Shown in pieces: positions 9,662-20,700 of a stretch of DNA of 64,000 nucleotides (position 1 is the stretch's first letter; the number at the start of each line of letters is the position of its first letter). Below the pieces are notes generated by a model that had not been told where the DNA came from, made no database searches, and was given only the letters and a program-made list of their open reading frames with translations. Both the position numbers and the translations under genes were made by a program. The DNA comes from Adineta vaga (taxonomy: Eukaryota; Rotifera), in NCBI GenBank assembly GCA_021613535.1, contig CP075492.1, positions 18,166,001-18,230,000 of the forward strand. The letters are read 5' to 3'.

Positions 9662-11856
9662 TCAATCGTCAAGATACACCTGTTCTTGTTTTTTTATAGA
9701 AGGCGTGATGGCTAGCACATTCTTGATAAGTTGATCAATATGTCTGTTGTTGGCAGTAATTCGAAGATGAATCTGTCGAATGGCCTCGATTTCTTCTTCG
9801 GAGAAAGGATTGAGTGTTGTATGAAGATTGGAAACGGCAATGTTTTGAAAGGTATTCAACTGTCTCTGCTGAGCCTCCCAATGGCTCTGCATGCCTAACA
9901 AATATTCTCGCTGATCATAGGTAAGCGTTCTAATTTGATGAAATGAAGCCTGCATTGCTTTCAATGTTTTGGTTAGATCAATCGCATTGATTTCGATTTG
10001 TTCGCCATTGTGATATATAGCAGCACCACCACCTCCTATCAGAGCACCGGCTGCCATAATTCCAAGTGTCAAAGCAGGATTCGCTATGATTGCAGCACCG
10101 GTAAGGACTAATTTCACACCAGCTCCAGCACCAACAACAAAAAATCCCGCGCCGGCAGTGGCAGTTACGCCCCCGGCAAGTTTCTGTTTTTGACCCGACT
10201 TTTCCTGTTTCTTGGCATCATTTAGCGCGTTACTTATGCTGCTCAATGCAGTGTCTGTTTGTTGTAGCAGAGGTTCAACGAAATTGGTAATCTTGTTCAC
10301 ATCGTCCAGTGCACGTTCGATAATTTGTTTGTATTGTCTATTCAACAGATCGTAATTTCTTTCATCACGACCCACAAGAACTGATTCAACAAGGGCATCG
10401 GCCAATTTATCTAATTCTGGAAGAATGTCGAGATGTCCACGTAGATGCAGATTCATGGTTGTATACATATAGGCCGCTTTTGACACCAATGTCGCTGAAG
10501 TCAATTTCACCGTTTCAAGAACAGATCCTTTCGCAGAGTTTATTTGTTCAAGTTCAATTTGATTCTTTCTCATCTTAGTTTCCAAAGTTGCACTTTCTTG
10601 AAAAGCTTTGGTAATGTTTTCCACATTGAACGCAAGTGATCGCCAGATGGAATCCCGCAGTTGGGAAGCAGTGTTCGTACGATTTAGTAGAGCCAGGTAG
10701 GAGATGTCTGATATCACTAAATCCGTATTTGATTTCAGGCGCTTATGTGTTGGGCGGATTTTGTCTATGTAGTTGATATGATGACGCTCCACAGTTTCAC
10801 TGAGTTGCACTGTGCATGATACTGCTTCAGGATGCGGTAACAAACAAGCAAAGTAAACAACCAGAGAAAAGAAACAGAGCAGCGGACAAACAACATTAAA
10901 TCGACCATGTAGAATGTCGAACGCGACTGGTGTATGCTCGATGGGCGAAGGAATCGTTTCGGCATGTATTTGTGAATTAGCGTTCGATGACTGTTCTCGT
11001 TGCATCTGTCTTCGCTGAACATCGAGATAATGATTCCTACAATATGTCAATGATGAGCTCTGTTTAGATGAAGAGAAGCTCATGCTAGAAAAGAAAATTC
11101 TCGAATGTACTGCAAGCTACAGTTATATTTGCTGTCATTTTTAAGCTTTTCGCTTTGCTACTAGATTCTATACTGCTTAGCAGATACAAATAGACAGAAC
11201 AATGCTTACCTTGCCCGGCGTTGCAAACTCTCCATGATATTGGCGATAATGTAAATAACACCAAAAGTAATTGCCGCAGTCAAAGGAATTGATCTTTTCT
11301 CTTGACACTGTTCGTCGTTCATATTGAGCGCCACTGTACTCACAATCCGTGTAACCCACGCCTGGTTCTTTTCATAAAATGCGTTATTAACGTCAAGGAT
11401 CATTTTAAACTGGGTGTAACAAGAATTGATCATCGCTTCCACATTTGCATACATTTCATCGAGCGTTCGGAAGAATGCAAGAGCCTCACTCCACTCTGCA
11501 TTCCTAACAGATTTCAAAATTAATGGAAAGAGTATCTTACTCTCTTGCAAATACATTTCGAATTGTTTTGTCGCGATAGAAAAACTACCGGAATATTCCT
11601 TGATTCGTTGAAGAAGATTGCTTTGAAGTTTATCATTACACCGTCGTACGACTTCTTGCTTGGCCAAATCGTCAATTCGAGGAAGCTGATTTTCTTTGTA
11701 ATCATGCAGCATTTCGAATAAAGCTTGATTATCGTTTTGAATGTGGTCCATCACTTCAGTGAAATTCTTGCGAGTTTTGGAGGCTCTCGTAATGGTGAAG
11801 AGATCACCGAAGAGTACAGCAAAAGCGATGAGAATAAAACAACTAGCACGATACAT
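9662..11856 (-). CDS. Helical secreted/membrane protein with Gly-rich hydrophobic hairpin, 2 exons
   Basis: Exons 11856-11210 and 11084-9662 join in phase (AAG|GTAAGC to TTTTCTAG) to 689 residues. Exon 1 has a signal peptide, long amphipathic helices and a hydrophobic segment near residues 190-203. Exon 2 has another hydrophobic segment (VCPLLCFFSLVVYFACLLP), then long heptad-rich helices. These surround a Gly/Ala-rich hydrophobic stretch of about 55 residues (from KLAGGVTATAGAG to IGGGGAAIYH), followed by more helix. Helical bundle plus hydrophobic glycine-rich hairpin is the layout of alpha-helical pore-forming proteins and of apolipoprotein-L-like proteins. That is an analogy of architecture, not a homology call. 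The two exons might alternatively be separate genes. Function unknown. Confidence 0.6.
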
Positions 11857-12291
11857 CCTTCAATTAATGATACGAAGCAACACTAAAGAATGAGAAAAAA
11901 AACGCAATAAGTCCGACTTTTTTCCAATTTTGCTGAATCAAAATGGTTTTTTCCTTCCTTTCACGCACACACGTGTTACAGAACGCGATAAATATGTCGT
12001 CATTTACAATAACTTGGTAGTTTCCTACCAGATAACGATGGTGAGGATGTCAGAGGGAAAAAAACAGTCACAATAACAATCACCCCCATTCTCAATCTTG
12101 AGGGTGAGGGTAATTTATTCGCCATGCACTTAATCTCGAGAAAAATCGTTTCTATTACAATCTACCATAAAAAGGAGACTGGTCGGATATGGTTCGTGAT
12201 TAGTAATTTTATTTGGCTATAAGAAAAATGGTATTAAAAAGAAGAAAATACAGCGAGAGAAATTAGCCAAGCTTTTACTTTGTGATTGAAG

Positions 12292-12447
12292 CTAATGAAG
12301 ATTCATTTTAATTTCGTCGAGTGTCTCTTGATCGACACCTAACGAACGAAGATAATTAAGAAACGTAGCAAATTGATCGATTAAGAATTTCCCAGCAAGA
12401 CCAAAGAAATCACAAACAGAATTCCACATTTGTTTGAAAAGATACAT
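12292..12447 (-). CDS. Small hypothetical protein next to the inverted repeat
   Basis: 51 codons from ATG at 12447 to TAG at 12292 (MYLFKQMWNSV... to ...EIKMNLH). The start is hydrophobic/aromatic and the rest looks helical. It begins four bases from the left arm of the 115-bp inverted repeat, so any upstream exon has been displaced or the frame is fortuitous. No family recognised. Confidence 0.3.
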   Translation of the reverse strand: MYLFKQMWNSVCDFFGLAGKFLIDQFATFLNYLRSLGVDQETLDEIKMNLH

Positions 12448-12450
12448 CGT

Positions 12451-12740
12451 ACACTCTAAATAAAAAAGGTAAGGCGACCGAATCCATCAAAAGGGTTTCG
12501 TAGATTTCAAAAGCTTCAGAATGCGTTAACAAATCGAAAGAAATGGTTTTCAAAATCTACGAAACTTCAAAAGGTTTCGTAGACGATGCTTCGGAGCGTG
12601 TACCCGCGGTCAGATTCTTTTTTAGGTTTCGTAGATTTTGAAAACCATTTCTTTCGATTTGTTAACGCATTCTGAAGCTTTTGAAATCTACGAAACCCTT
12701 TTGATGGATTCGGTCGCCTTACCTTTTTTATTTATAGTGT
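12451..12740. repeat. Near-perfect 115-bp inverted repeat with 60-nt spacer
   Basis: Arms 12451-12565 and 12626-12740 are reverse complements with one mismatch that I can find. The spacer contains a further TTTCGTAGA copy. Each arm itself holds a smaller inverted repeat (GTTTCGTAGATTT ... AAATCTACGAAAC), so the whole folds as nested hairpins. Outer ends are AAATAAAAAAGG. No transposase and no clear target duplication were found. It could be a foldback/MITE-type element or a source of long double-stranded RNA. Confidence 0.9.
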
Positions 12741-14000
12741 ATGTTATACAGCAAAAATTTACCAACACTGTATTAGATATTCGCGGAGATATGAGGTATT
12801 CAAGAGAAATGCATCGTTTAAAGCGTTGCTCATTGAAGATACTAGTAGTAATTTACTAAAGCTTTAGTTAGTCATATTCCTTTGTATTTGTTGGCAAACA
12901 AGTTAAAATAGCTTTTCGCCATGAATTGTTTTCAGTGACGAAAAATAATAGTCATTTTCACCCACTCTTAGTGGCAAAACTACACGAAAAACTGTTACTA
13001 AATGTTCTCGAGTAACATGTCACTCTACATGTTTCAGTATATTGCAAATTTCTCTTGAACAGTACATGATCAAGGGCTGAAATTTGTACCGCTTATAGAA
13101 CTATTTGTGTAGCATCTTCTGCAAAAATTTCAGCCAAAATGAGGTACCTGCTCGAGACTTATAAAATGCGCAATAATCAAAATGTCGCTCTACAAAGTGA
13201 GTATAACCATCTTTTTTTTGAAAAGTTCTGCTGCTTTTCGTCAGAAATACAATTAATAAATAAAAACTTATTTTCGCTAGTTTGTTACTTGGAAAGTTCT
13301 CTTTCTTTTCGTATAGTCTGAAAACCACTAACTCTACAACAGCAGAAGCTAAGGTGGCATTTATGTCGCTCTACACAAAAATAAATAAGTGCTTGTCAAA
13401 CTATATGAACGTTAAACAAGTGAATGAAGAATGAATAAAACTTAAACCAATAACATGTTTCAATAGTGGGCTGAACGGTGAACAAACTATGATATTCGTA
13501 TTGATTTCTTCTTAATTTCTTATAGTCAAATTATTCTCTTTTTTGGTACATGTCATCAAAAAATAACATCTTTTTTGCAGTGTATCTTTCATAAGTCATC
13601 TATAGTATGAGATAGAGGACTGACATTTTGTGTAGAAGTAGGACACTTAGGGTCTACCATCCTGTAAAGAAATTGTTTAAATCGGCCGAAGAGACCAAAA
13701 CTTATAGGAAAAATACAGCTAAAATTCAATCGTACCAAAAAGTTGCAATTCCTTCATATATTCGAATCCAATATTCATAGAATTCTCGAATAGCATTTAT
13801 TGAGCAGACAGTAATTTAAAGAAACAATGAAGAATAACGGAAAATCAGTGGAGATTATTTTATAATTGAGGAGAACATAGACATTTAGATATCCTATGTT
13901 ACTGCTATCGAACTAAGTTGCATGGTATATGTCTGAATAAAACACTGATAACTTAATCGTAATCATATTTCGAATAATCAACCCAAAATCTAGCCACTGT

Positions 14001-15338
14001 CTATATAGAGAATTGCAGATGTATATATAAGAGAGATGATAAAAGACGGAAGCTTACGTTATAGTTCTGCAGTGTATCAACCAGATGTCTTTGTTGTTGA
14101 ACTTCAATTGGATTTTGATTAAGATCGACTTCAATAAGAGTCTATATGTAGATTTGTAAATGAATGTACTAAACAGGGAATAAAATAATGATAATTACTC
14201 GGTTGATCCTTAATGCATCAGCTAGATATTGTGCTCTTTCAGCTCCGCATCTATTAGCTCCAATTTCGAGTTTAGCGAGTGTCTGCATCAAGAATTATAG
14301 ATCATTATGCATATTTACAATACATTTAAGACAGCGAAGATTACCACGTTGCTTTTCAATGCATCAGCCAAATATTGCACCCCTTGATCTTCCATTCGAT
14401 TGGCATACAGATTAAGGTCCTCGAGTGTCTGTTATTAGATTTGTAGAGAAATGTATGTGACAGTTTATTTGATAATGAAAGTTACCGTATTGTACTTCAA
14501 TGCCTCAGCCAAATATGCTACTCCTTTATCTCTAATTTCATTGCATTCGAGTTTGAGTGTTGTGAGTGTCTGTATGGAAAGTAATAAGTGGATATATGAA
14601 ATAGATGGTGCGATGGAGTAGATTACAGTATTGCTCTTCAATGCATCAGCCAGATATTTTGCTCCTTCATCTTGAATCTCATTCGAATTGAGGTATAGTT
14701 CATGTAGTCTCTGCATATAAAACTGTTTAACAAAAATATGCGATACATAAGAGAAAGAAGAATACCGTATTAAATTTTAATCCATCAGCCAGACATCGTG
14801 CTCCTTGGTCTGTGATTCTCGTGGCTGCAAGATACAATGTCGTGAGTGTCTGTATGTAAAATAGCGGATGAACACATGATATGAATAACAAAATAATAAT
14901 GTTTACTGTCTTGCTCTTTAATACATCACCCAAAGATTGTGCTCCTGTAGCTCCGATTTTACGATAGGAAAGCTTCAATGTCGTGAATGTCTTAATGTAA
15001 TCCTGTAAATCAATATATAATAGTTAATGATGGATGAAAGAGATGAAAGAAAACTGTAACACATATATCATGTGAGCAGTGGCCTTGGTGACGTTCTCTA
15101 TTACACTTATACTTACTTTTCCTCTTAAGAATTCGATACATTATACGATAGATATAGTGATATTTCAGTTTGAAAAGTCACTTACTTGATATCGATCATA
15201 TGAATCAATAATTTTGTTAAACCGTTGACAAACATTTCTCATCGCCAAAACGAAATTAATCTCACTTTGATGATCCAGAATTCGATAGAAAATTTCAACT
15301 GTTAATGTATGAAAACAAGTAGTGTTTAATTTCGACAT
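14001..15338 (-). CDS. F-box-like leucine-rich-repeat (RNI-type) protein, 8 exons
   Basis: Exons 15338-15186, 15002-14907, 14849-14766, 14710-14627, 14569-14486, 14428-14345, 14282-14199 and 14141-14001 sum to 269 residues in frame. Exon 1 carries an F-box-like helix pair (LTVEIFYRILDHQSE ... MRNVCQRFNKIID), a form common in rotifer F-box proteins. Exons 3-7 are each exactly 84 nt and encode one 28-residue ribonuclease-inhibitor-type LRR (TLTTLKLECNEIRDKGVAYLAEALK...). One exon per repeat with constant phase makes the array easy to expand or shrink. F-box/LRR proteins usually act as substrate adaptors of SCF ubiquitin ligases; that role is inferred. The final exon could instead splice on at a GTAAGC near 14060. 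Confidence 0.75.
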
Positions 15339-15516
15339 TGATAAATGATATAGAAGATGTGTTATTGCTTTACACTAAATATATAGAATTTGACAGTTGT
15401 GTAGGTTTCCTCCAAAATAAATAGTTTATTTTCTCTCATGACCAATAATTTTTTCTTGATAATGTTATCATTTGTTTGTCAAGCAATAATGAAACGAAGA
15501 AAAATGCGTTACGAGT

Positions 15517-16607
15517 CAGAGACCGGCGGGACAAGGATTTTTCTGTCCCGTCTCGTCCCGCCTCCTACGAAAAATTTTCAACAAGATATTTTAAATAAAC
15601 AATCATTAGCTTAATATTTTTTTCTATATATCGCTATTTATTTTCAAACTGTATCTTATTATATATTTTCACAATGGATTTGCTCTATATGGTTGAAAAA
15701 TATAAATTCATTCGGACCTATGAATAAAATCTGAGAAACTTCTATTGCTACTACAGAAAATATTGTAACTATCATTCGTGTAGCAAATGTATAAAATATA
15801 AGCGGTTGATAAATTTATAGGAATAAAAAGATTCAGTTTTTTCCCATACAGACAGTTTTGGAAAGCTCAATGAGCTCTATTAAATTCTATCTTCAAAGAG
15901 TTTTTTCTATTATACAGGTGTCTATATATATAGAGAGAAACAGTGATAGAAAGATAGATACATAGTACTCGCCTTACGCTATCAAATGACGAAAAAACAA
16001 TCGAATCGTCTGAGATCCGAATTATCCTAACGAGAAAACTTCCAGCAAATTTGTAACGATATTCAGAAATAGAAAAAAGGTAAAGCAGAGTTTATGATGG
16101 CAATGTGCATAACCTTGATGCAGTGTAGATGTCTTATAACAGTTTCTAGTATGTTTGTTCACGATCTTTCATATTAATTTAAAAAAACTACTGTATAATA
16201 AAGAGTTAAAGCATATGCAGTATTTTTGATATTATTAGACTGAAATAGTTCAACTTCATCAGATAATCTAAATATATGGCTCAAAACTAAAAAGTGAATC
16301 AAGACTTTTGATCATCACTATTTGAATAAAAACATACGGTTCTAAAAAAGGTCATTTTTTCTTTTTGTAGAAAAATAACGAATAAATATTTAACAGATTT
16401 GGTGCAATTAGTGATAAAAGAAATATTTCTACATTGAAGATAAAAATAATAAATTAGATTATTCTCACAGATATTCTGAGAAAAATATTAGTGCGGTACA
16501 AAAATAAAAGAAATATTCCTCGCGGGACAATTCAATATAAATTTTATCCCGTCCCGTCCCGTCTCGTCCCGCCCTAAATCTTAAATTTTCTGTCCCGCCG
16601 GTCTCTG
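15517..16607. mobile_element. Non-autonomous hAT-like element with 8-bp target duplication
   Basis: Ends are inverted copies of CAGAGACCGGCGGGACA. Flanks carry the identical 8-bp TTACGAGT at 15509-15516 and 16608-16615. CAG-type terminal repeats with 8-bp duplication are the hAT pattern. The interior is AT-rich and contains no transposase. Near each end is a GC-rich block made of CCCGTC/CCCGTCTCGTCCCGCC units in the same orientation. This explains the sharp GC islands in an otherwise AT-rich stretch. Confidence 0.85.
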
Positions 16608-16649
16608 TTACGAGTCACCTATGATTTCGTATTATAAATGAATATCTCC

Positions 16650-16712
16650 ATGAGGGTTAAAGTGTGTGTAAATTTTTACTCATCACACGTTCACACCCAC
16701 ACCCACCAAGAT
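16650..16712. repeat. Degenerate TGTGGG-type palindrome
   Basis: ATGAGGGTTAAAGTGTGTG arm and CACACCCACACCCACC arm followed by AAGATG. A short open fragment (DVPPNLYKFVRTNCNDAIK...) starts directly after it and ends with TAG at 16822. Confidence 0.6.
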
Positions 16713-17130
16713 GTTCCACCAAATTTATATAAATTCGTCAGAACCAATTGTAACGATGCAATAAAATCAAGTTCTGACGACATTCGAATTAATTTATGTA
16801 AAAAGAAATTCAATATTATTTAGTGCGCAACAATCTATCCTTCGCTTTTTTCTAACACTATTAACGGATTGTTGGTTGCATATTATGTATGCGTATATAT
16901 ATATATATTTATATATGATGCGCATTATAATAATTATTTTACATCTGTAAGGAAGATCGAGGTAAAAACTATAGACGTTCGTTTATTATATCTTAGAGAG
17001 GTGGATGAAAGTATATTAAAATATTTATCGTATACTTTTATGTCATGAGAAAAAGTTCATTTCGGCGTAAACTCAATGCTCTTTTAATTAACAATGACAG
17101 TCATCGAGCATTGGACAACAGATACCCATT

Positions 17131-17184
17131 TTGAGGGTATGGGTGTGTCTTATGGTCAGAAGAATACCCACATCACTATCACCA
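17131..17184. repeat. TGTGGG-type palindrome
   Basis: TTGAGGGTATGGGTGTG arm and ATACCCACATCACTATCACC arm. AACAGATACCCA just upstream repeats the loop motif of the 4422-4467 copy. Confidence 0.6.
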
Positions 17185-17310
17185 ATGTTTTCATAGTAAT
17201 TGTTTAGATCCAAAGAAAGATTAACATGATCTTAGTATTACCAAGAAAAACCAGAGAGAGGTATCTGGGTGAATTTCATCCAATTCATCTTTCTATTGGT
17301 TAACATTTTC

Positions 17311-17370
17311 GAGGGTCGGTGTGGGTGTAGATATGGGTGAAAACGATATAGCCACACCCACACCCTCAAG
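17311..17370. repeat. TGTGGG-type palindrome
   Basis: GAGGGTCGGTGTGGGTG arm, loop with GATATGGGTGAAAACGATATAGC, CACACCCACACCCTCAAG arm. It lies about 360 bp upstream of the large FG-GAP gene. Confidence 0.8.
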
Positions 17371-17728
17371 ATCTGTTTTGTCAAAAAGCAACGTTTTTTG
17401 CTTCAATAAATACTCATTAAAATACATCTTTATTTCTATATCATGTTTTTCAGTCCGGAAACTAATACTTTATACTAAATGAAAAATGTTGAAGCGCTGA
17501 ACAAATTCTTCTTTTTTTTATATAAAAAAATATGTTATTAGTGACAAAGATGTGTTGTAAAAGTAAGTAAATATTGTCATAAAAATTAGTATCGATTGAA
17601 CAAAATATTGTGCATATTTACAAAGATAAATCGTTTCGATCTTTGAAATTTTATCTTGGCATTTATCTACTACATTTGATTATTTTAAGAAATTTGAAAA
17701 ACGACCAAGATTAATCGATATTTTCATA

Positions 17729-20700
17729 ATGAAATCAAAAGATATTCTTCAATGGTTTTATCGATGGATACATAATTATAATCTATTTATACCTGATGAA
17801 GATGAATATGATAATGAAGATACTCAAACTATAAATCCAGAGATAATTTTAAAACATCAAATATATACTACTCGTATATATATTTCTCTTCTTATTGGTA
17901 AGTAATTATTTTAATTTCAAAATTAATTATGTTTCTATTATTCATTTCAGTATTTCTCTATATTCTCTTTGTTATTGCGTTGGTATTTCCACAAACTCGT
18001 GTAGTCACCATCGAACATATCACTCCAATCATCTTCAATAAACTTCAAAATGAACATGGTGAAACACTTTCATGTTCGTGTTCGACAACTATTATGTCTT
18101 ATAAAGACTTTGTTACCAACATAGTCTTATTTCATCCTTTATGTTCAAGTAATTTTGTCAGTGAAAAATGGATTAGAGCACTCTATCTATCTTATTCAAG
18201 TATATTCCTGATAGAGGACTTTCGAACAACCGCTAGTTTTCAAGTCAGTGAATTTACATTGTAAAGATATGAGAAAACCTTACTTTTTCATCTAGTTCAA
18301 GCTCCTTGCCGCCCTATGTTCGCTCTCCAAACGTATTGTTTCCCAAGCGTTGATTGAACTTGATAATACTCAACTGATTACCATCCAACTTCTTTCAGAA
18401 AATAATGTTCGATCTCAAATTAATGGAAATGTTGGATTTACTCAGTCTATTATACCTAGTCAGATCATTATACCTGTGAGGTTTCTTCAAATAACCACTA
18501 TATCAAACTCTTTGATTTCTGCTCTCAATACAAATATAATGGTTCGTGCGATAATAATGGATCGATCACCTTTAGTAGAAGCAGAACCTACAATTTATTA
18601 TAATACAAATGATCCCGATGGAAGATATTTCATTGCAGTTTGTGGTCATTTTACAAATTCAATTTCTCCAGCTGGTTTCTATTCATCATTATCATTCTAT
18701 GAAAGCGCAGAAAATCATCAACGTTGGTGTAACTATGCTCCTTTCTTCGAACCAATTGCTTCTTCAATGGTCAACGGATTCTTTGGAGGATGTATTCCAT
18801 TAAATGCTGTCCTAGAGAGTACATTTGATTGTCTGTACAATAGCAGTTGTCTTAAAGTCTTTGCCTATTATTTTCCTAATCTCAATCAAGTATATACGAT
18901 ACATTCTTTTTTCATCATCTAAAACTTCACTTAATTTAGACAGATTTCAATTGGACTATTCCTCTTCTATCATCTAATCGACAAAGAAGTTCTATAGATG
19001 GTCTTTTGTTTGATTTATTTGTAGAAGCATGGACAATAGAGATCAATTATTCAACATATTTTACCAAATGTGCTCCTAAGTTTTGTACATATACAGAAAC
19101 AAATCAAGTTAATTTTGTTTATACAATTACTCTCTTAATTGGTCTTTATGGTGGTCTCACTATTATCCTACGTTTAACTTCTAGTTCTTTAATTGATATT
19201 TCAACCAAATTCAAACCTTGTTCAGAAAATAATATAATATATAGTCGAAAATTTATTATATGGATAAAACAATTAAATATATTTAAGTCAGCAAATGAAC
19301 GAAGAGATATTGATATCAAACGGCAACGTATCATCACTCGTATTTATTTTATTTTACTTGCAAGTATGATATAAGTTTATTTGCTATTATCAGAGTATAA
19401 ATTTAATTGTTTTATTTTCTATTAATCAAGGTTCGGTTACTATTCTCATCCTATTTACATCGTTTGATACTCATTTTGCGTCAATTACAGTACAAAATCC
19501 ATCAATAACTGCATATAAAAATTTACAGAAGTTGTATTCAACTTCACTGATATGTCCTTGTAAAAATGTGTCAATACCTTACAATACATTTATCTCATTA
19601 TCTCCAATTTTACATCAAGTATGTACAAGTGATTTTGTTACATTAGATTGGATTCTAATGTTACTTTCAATAGAATCATACGTAATCCCAAGTCTCTATA
19701 TACCCTGGATTTGGCGTGGTCTCGATGGTCGGCATTTTATGTTATTACTGCTTCTCTGTGAATTTTCGGAGAATGCGATTATTGAAATTATTTATCGTTT
19801 TGGTATGAGATTGTTTGTTACATCAAATGTTCTCACTGAAACTGAATTTAATATTCAGCTAAATACAACTTTCAAACAATTTATTCAACCATTAATCGTT
19901 CAGTTTGAACTTATTATTAATACTACACATCTTTTTACTCAAGTGGATCAACCTTATACGGATTTTGGCAATGCACGATTAGTTGGAAAACCATCGACGG
20001 ATGACCAGGTATTTATGTATTAATTATTATATTTTATGGGTTGTAAATCTATTTGAAGTGAGCACAAATTTTTGTATTGATTTATAATGGGTGTGGGTGT
20101 GGGTAACAGAAGATATGAATACCCCGCACCCAAACCCACGCCACTGGCCAGTACCTCGAATATTTCATGGAGTCACGAGATCTCTTTTAATAGATGATCA
20201 AGTATGATCTTTCTCTTTTCTTTAGTTTACATTCGATTTGACTGGCGTAAAAAATACAAATTCAACATCTGTTGACTGTATCTGTGCTACTAATCCAAAT
20301 TGTCAAAGTACAGTTGCTCTCTATGGATGGAATAGTACAGAAAATGATGACCTAGCGAACACTTTACCGTATTTTGTGCCCGGTATGATTGAAGGTTGTT
20401 TTGTTATGGATACTTTTTTATTATCAACACTCGAATGTTTCTATTTGGATTCTTGTCTATCAGTTTATCGTTATTACGTATCTAGATTATTAAATTTTAT
20501 ATACCCGCACACAAAATGGATGAATGTTCATCCTCTTATTGATCAAGTATCTAGTCGTTTCCCTCGGAACACTTCTCTTTCAATAATAGTGAAAGAAATG
20601 ATGGTCGAAGAATGGAATCTATTGTTCTCCTTTGATCGCTATTACAAAGTTTGTGCACCGAGTTATTGTACTTATACTGATACAATACATTCTTACAGTG

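Larger units (their letters stand above)
11857..14000. other. Intergenic with 115-bp inverted repeat and a small ORF
   Basis: Degenerate TGTGGG-like sequence at about 12034-12112. A 51-codon minus-strand frame and the large inverted repeat follow. From 12900 to 14000 I see no gene; short frames there (for example 13101-13328) have no support. Confidence 0.5.
15339..17728. other. Intergenic: hAT-like element and three palindromes
   Basis: No intact gene. It holds the 1,091-bp element at 15517-16607, palindromes at 16650-16712, 17131-17184 and 17311-17370, and a 38-codon open fragment after the first palindrome (16712-16822). Confidence 0.5.

Noticed and set aside
13101-13328. Overlapping 75- and 60-codon frames
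   Set aside because: No motif, no splice context, AT-rich random frames.
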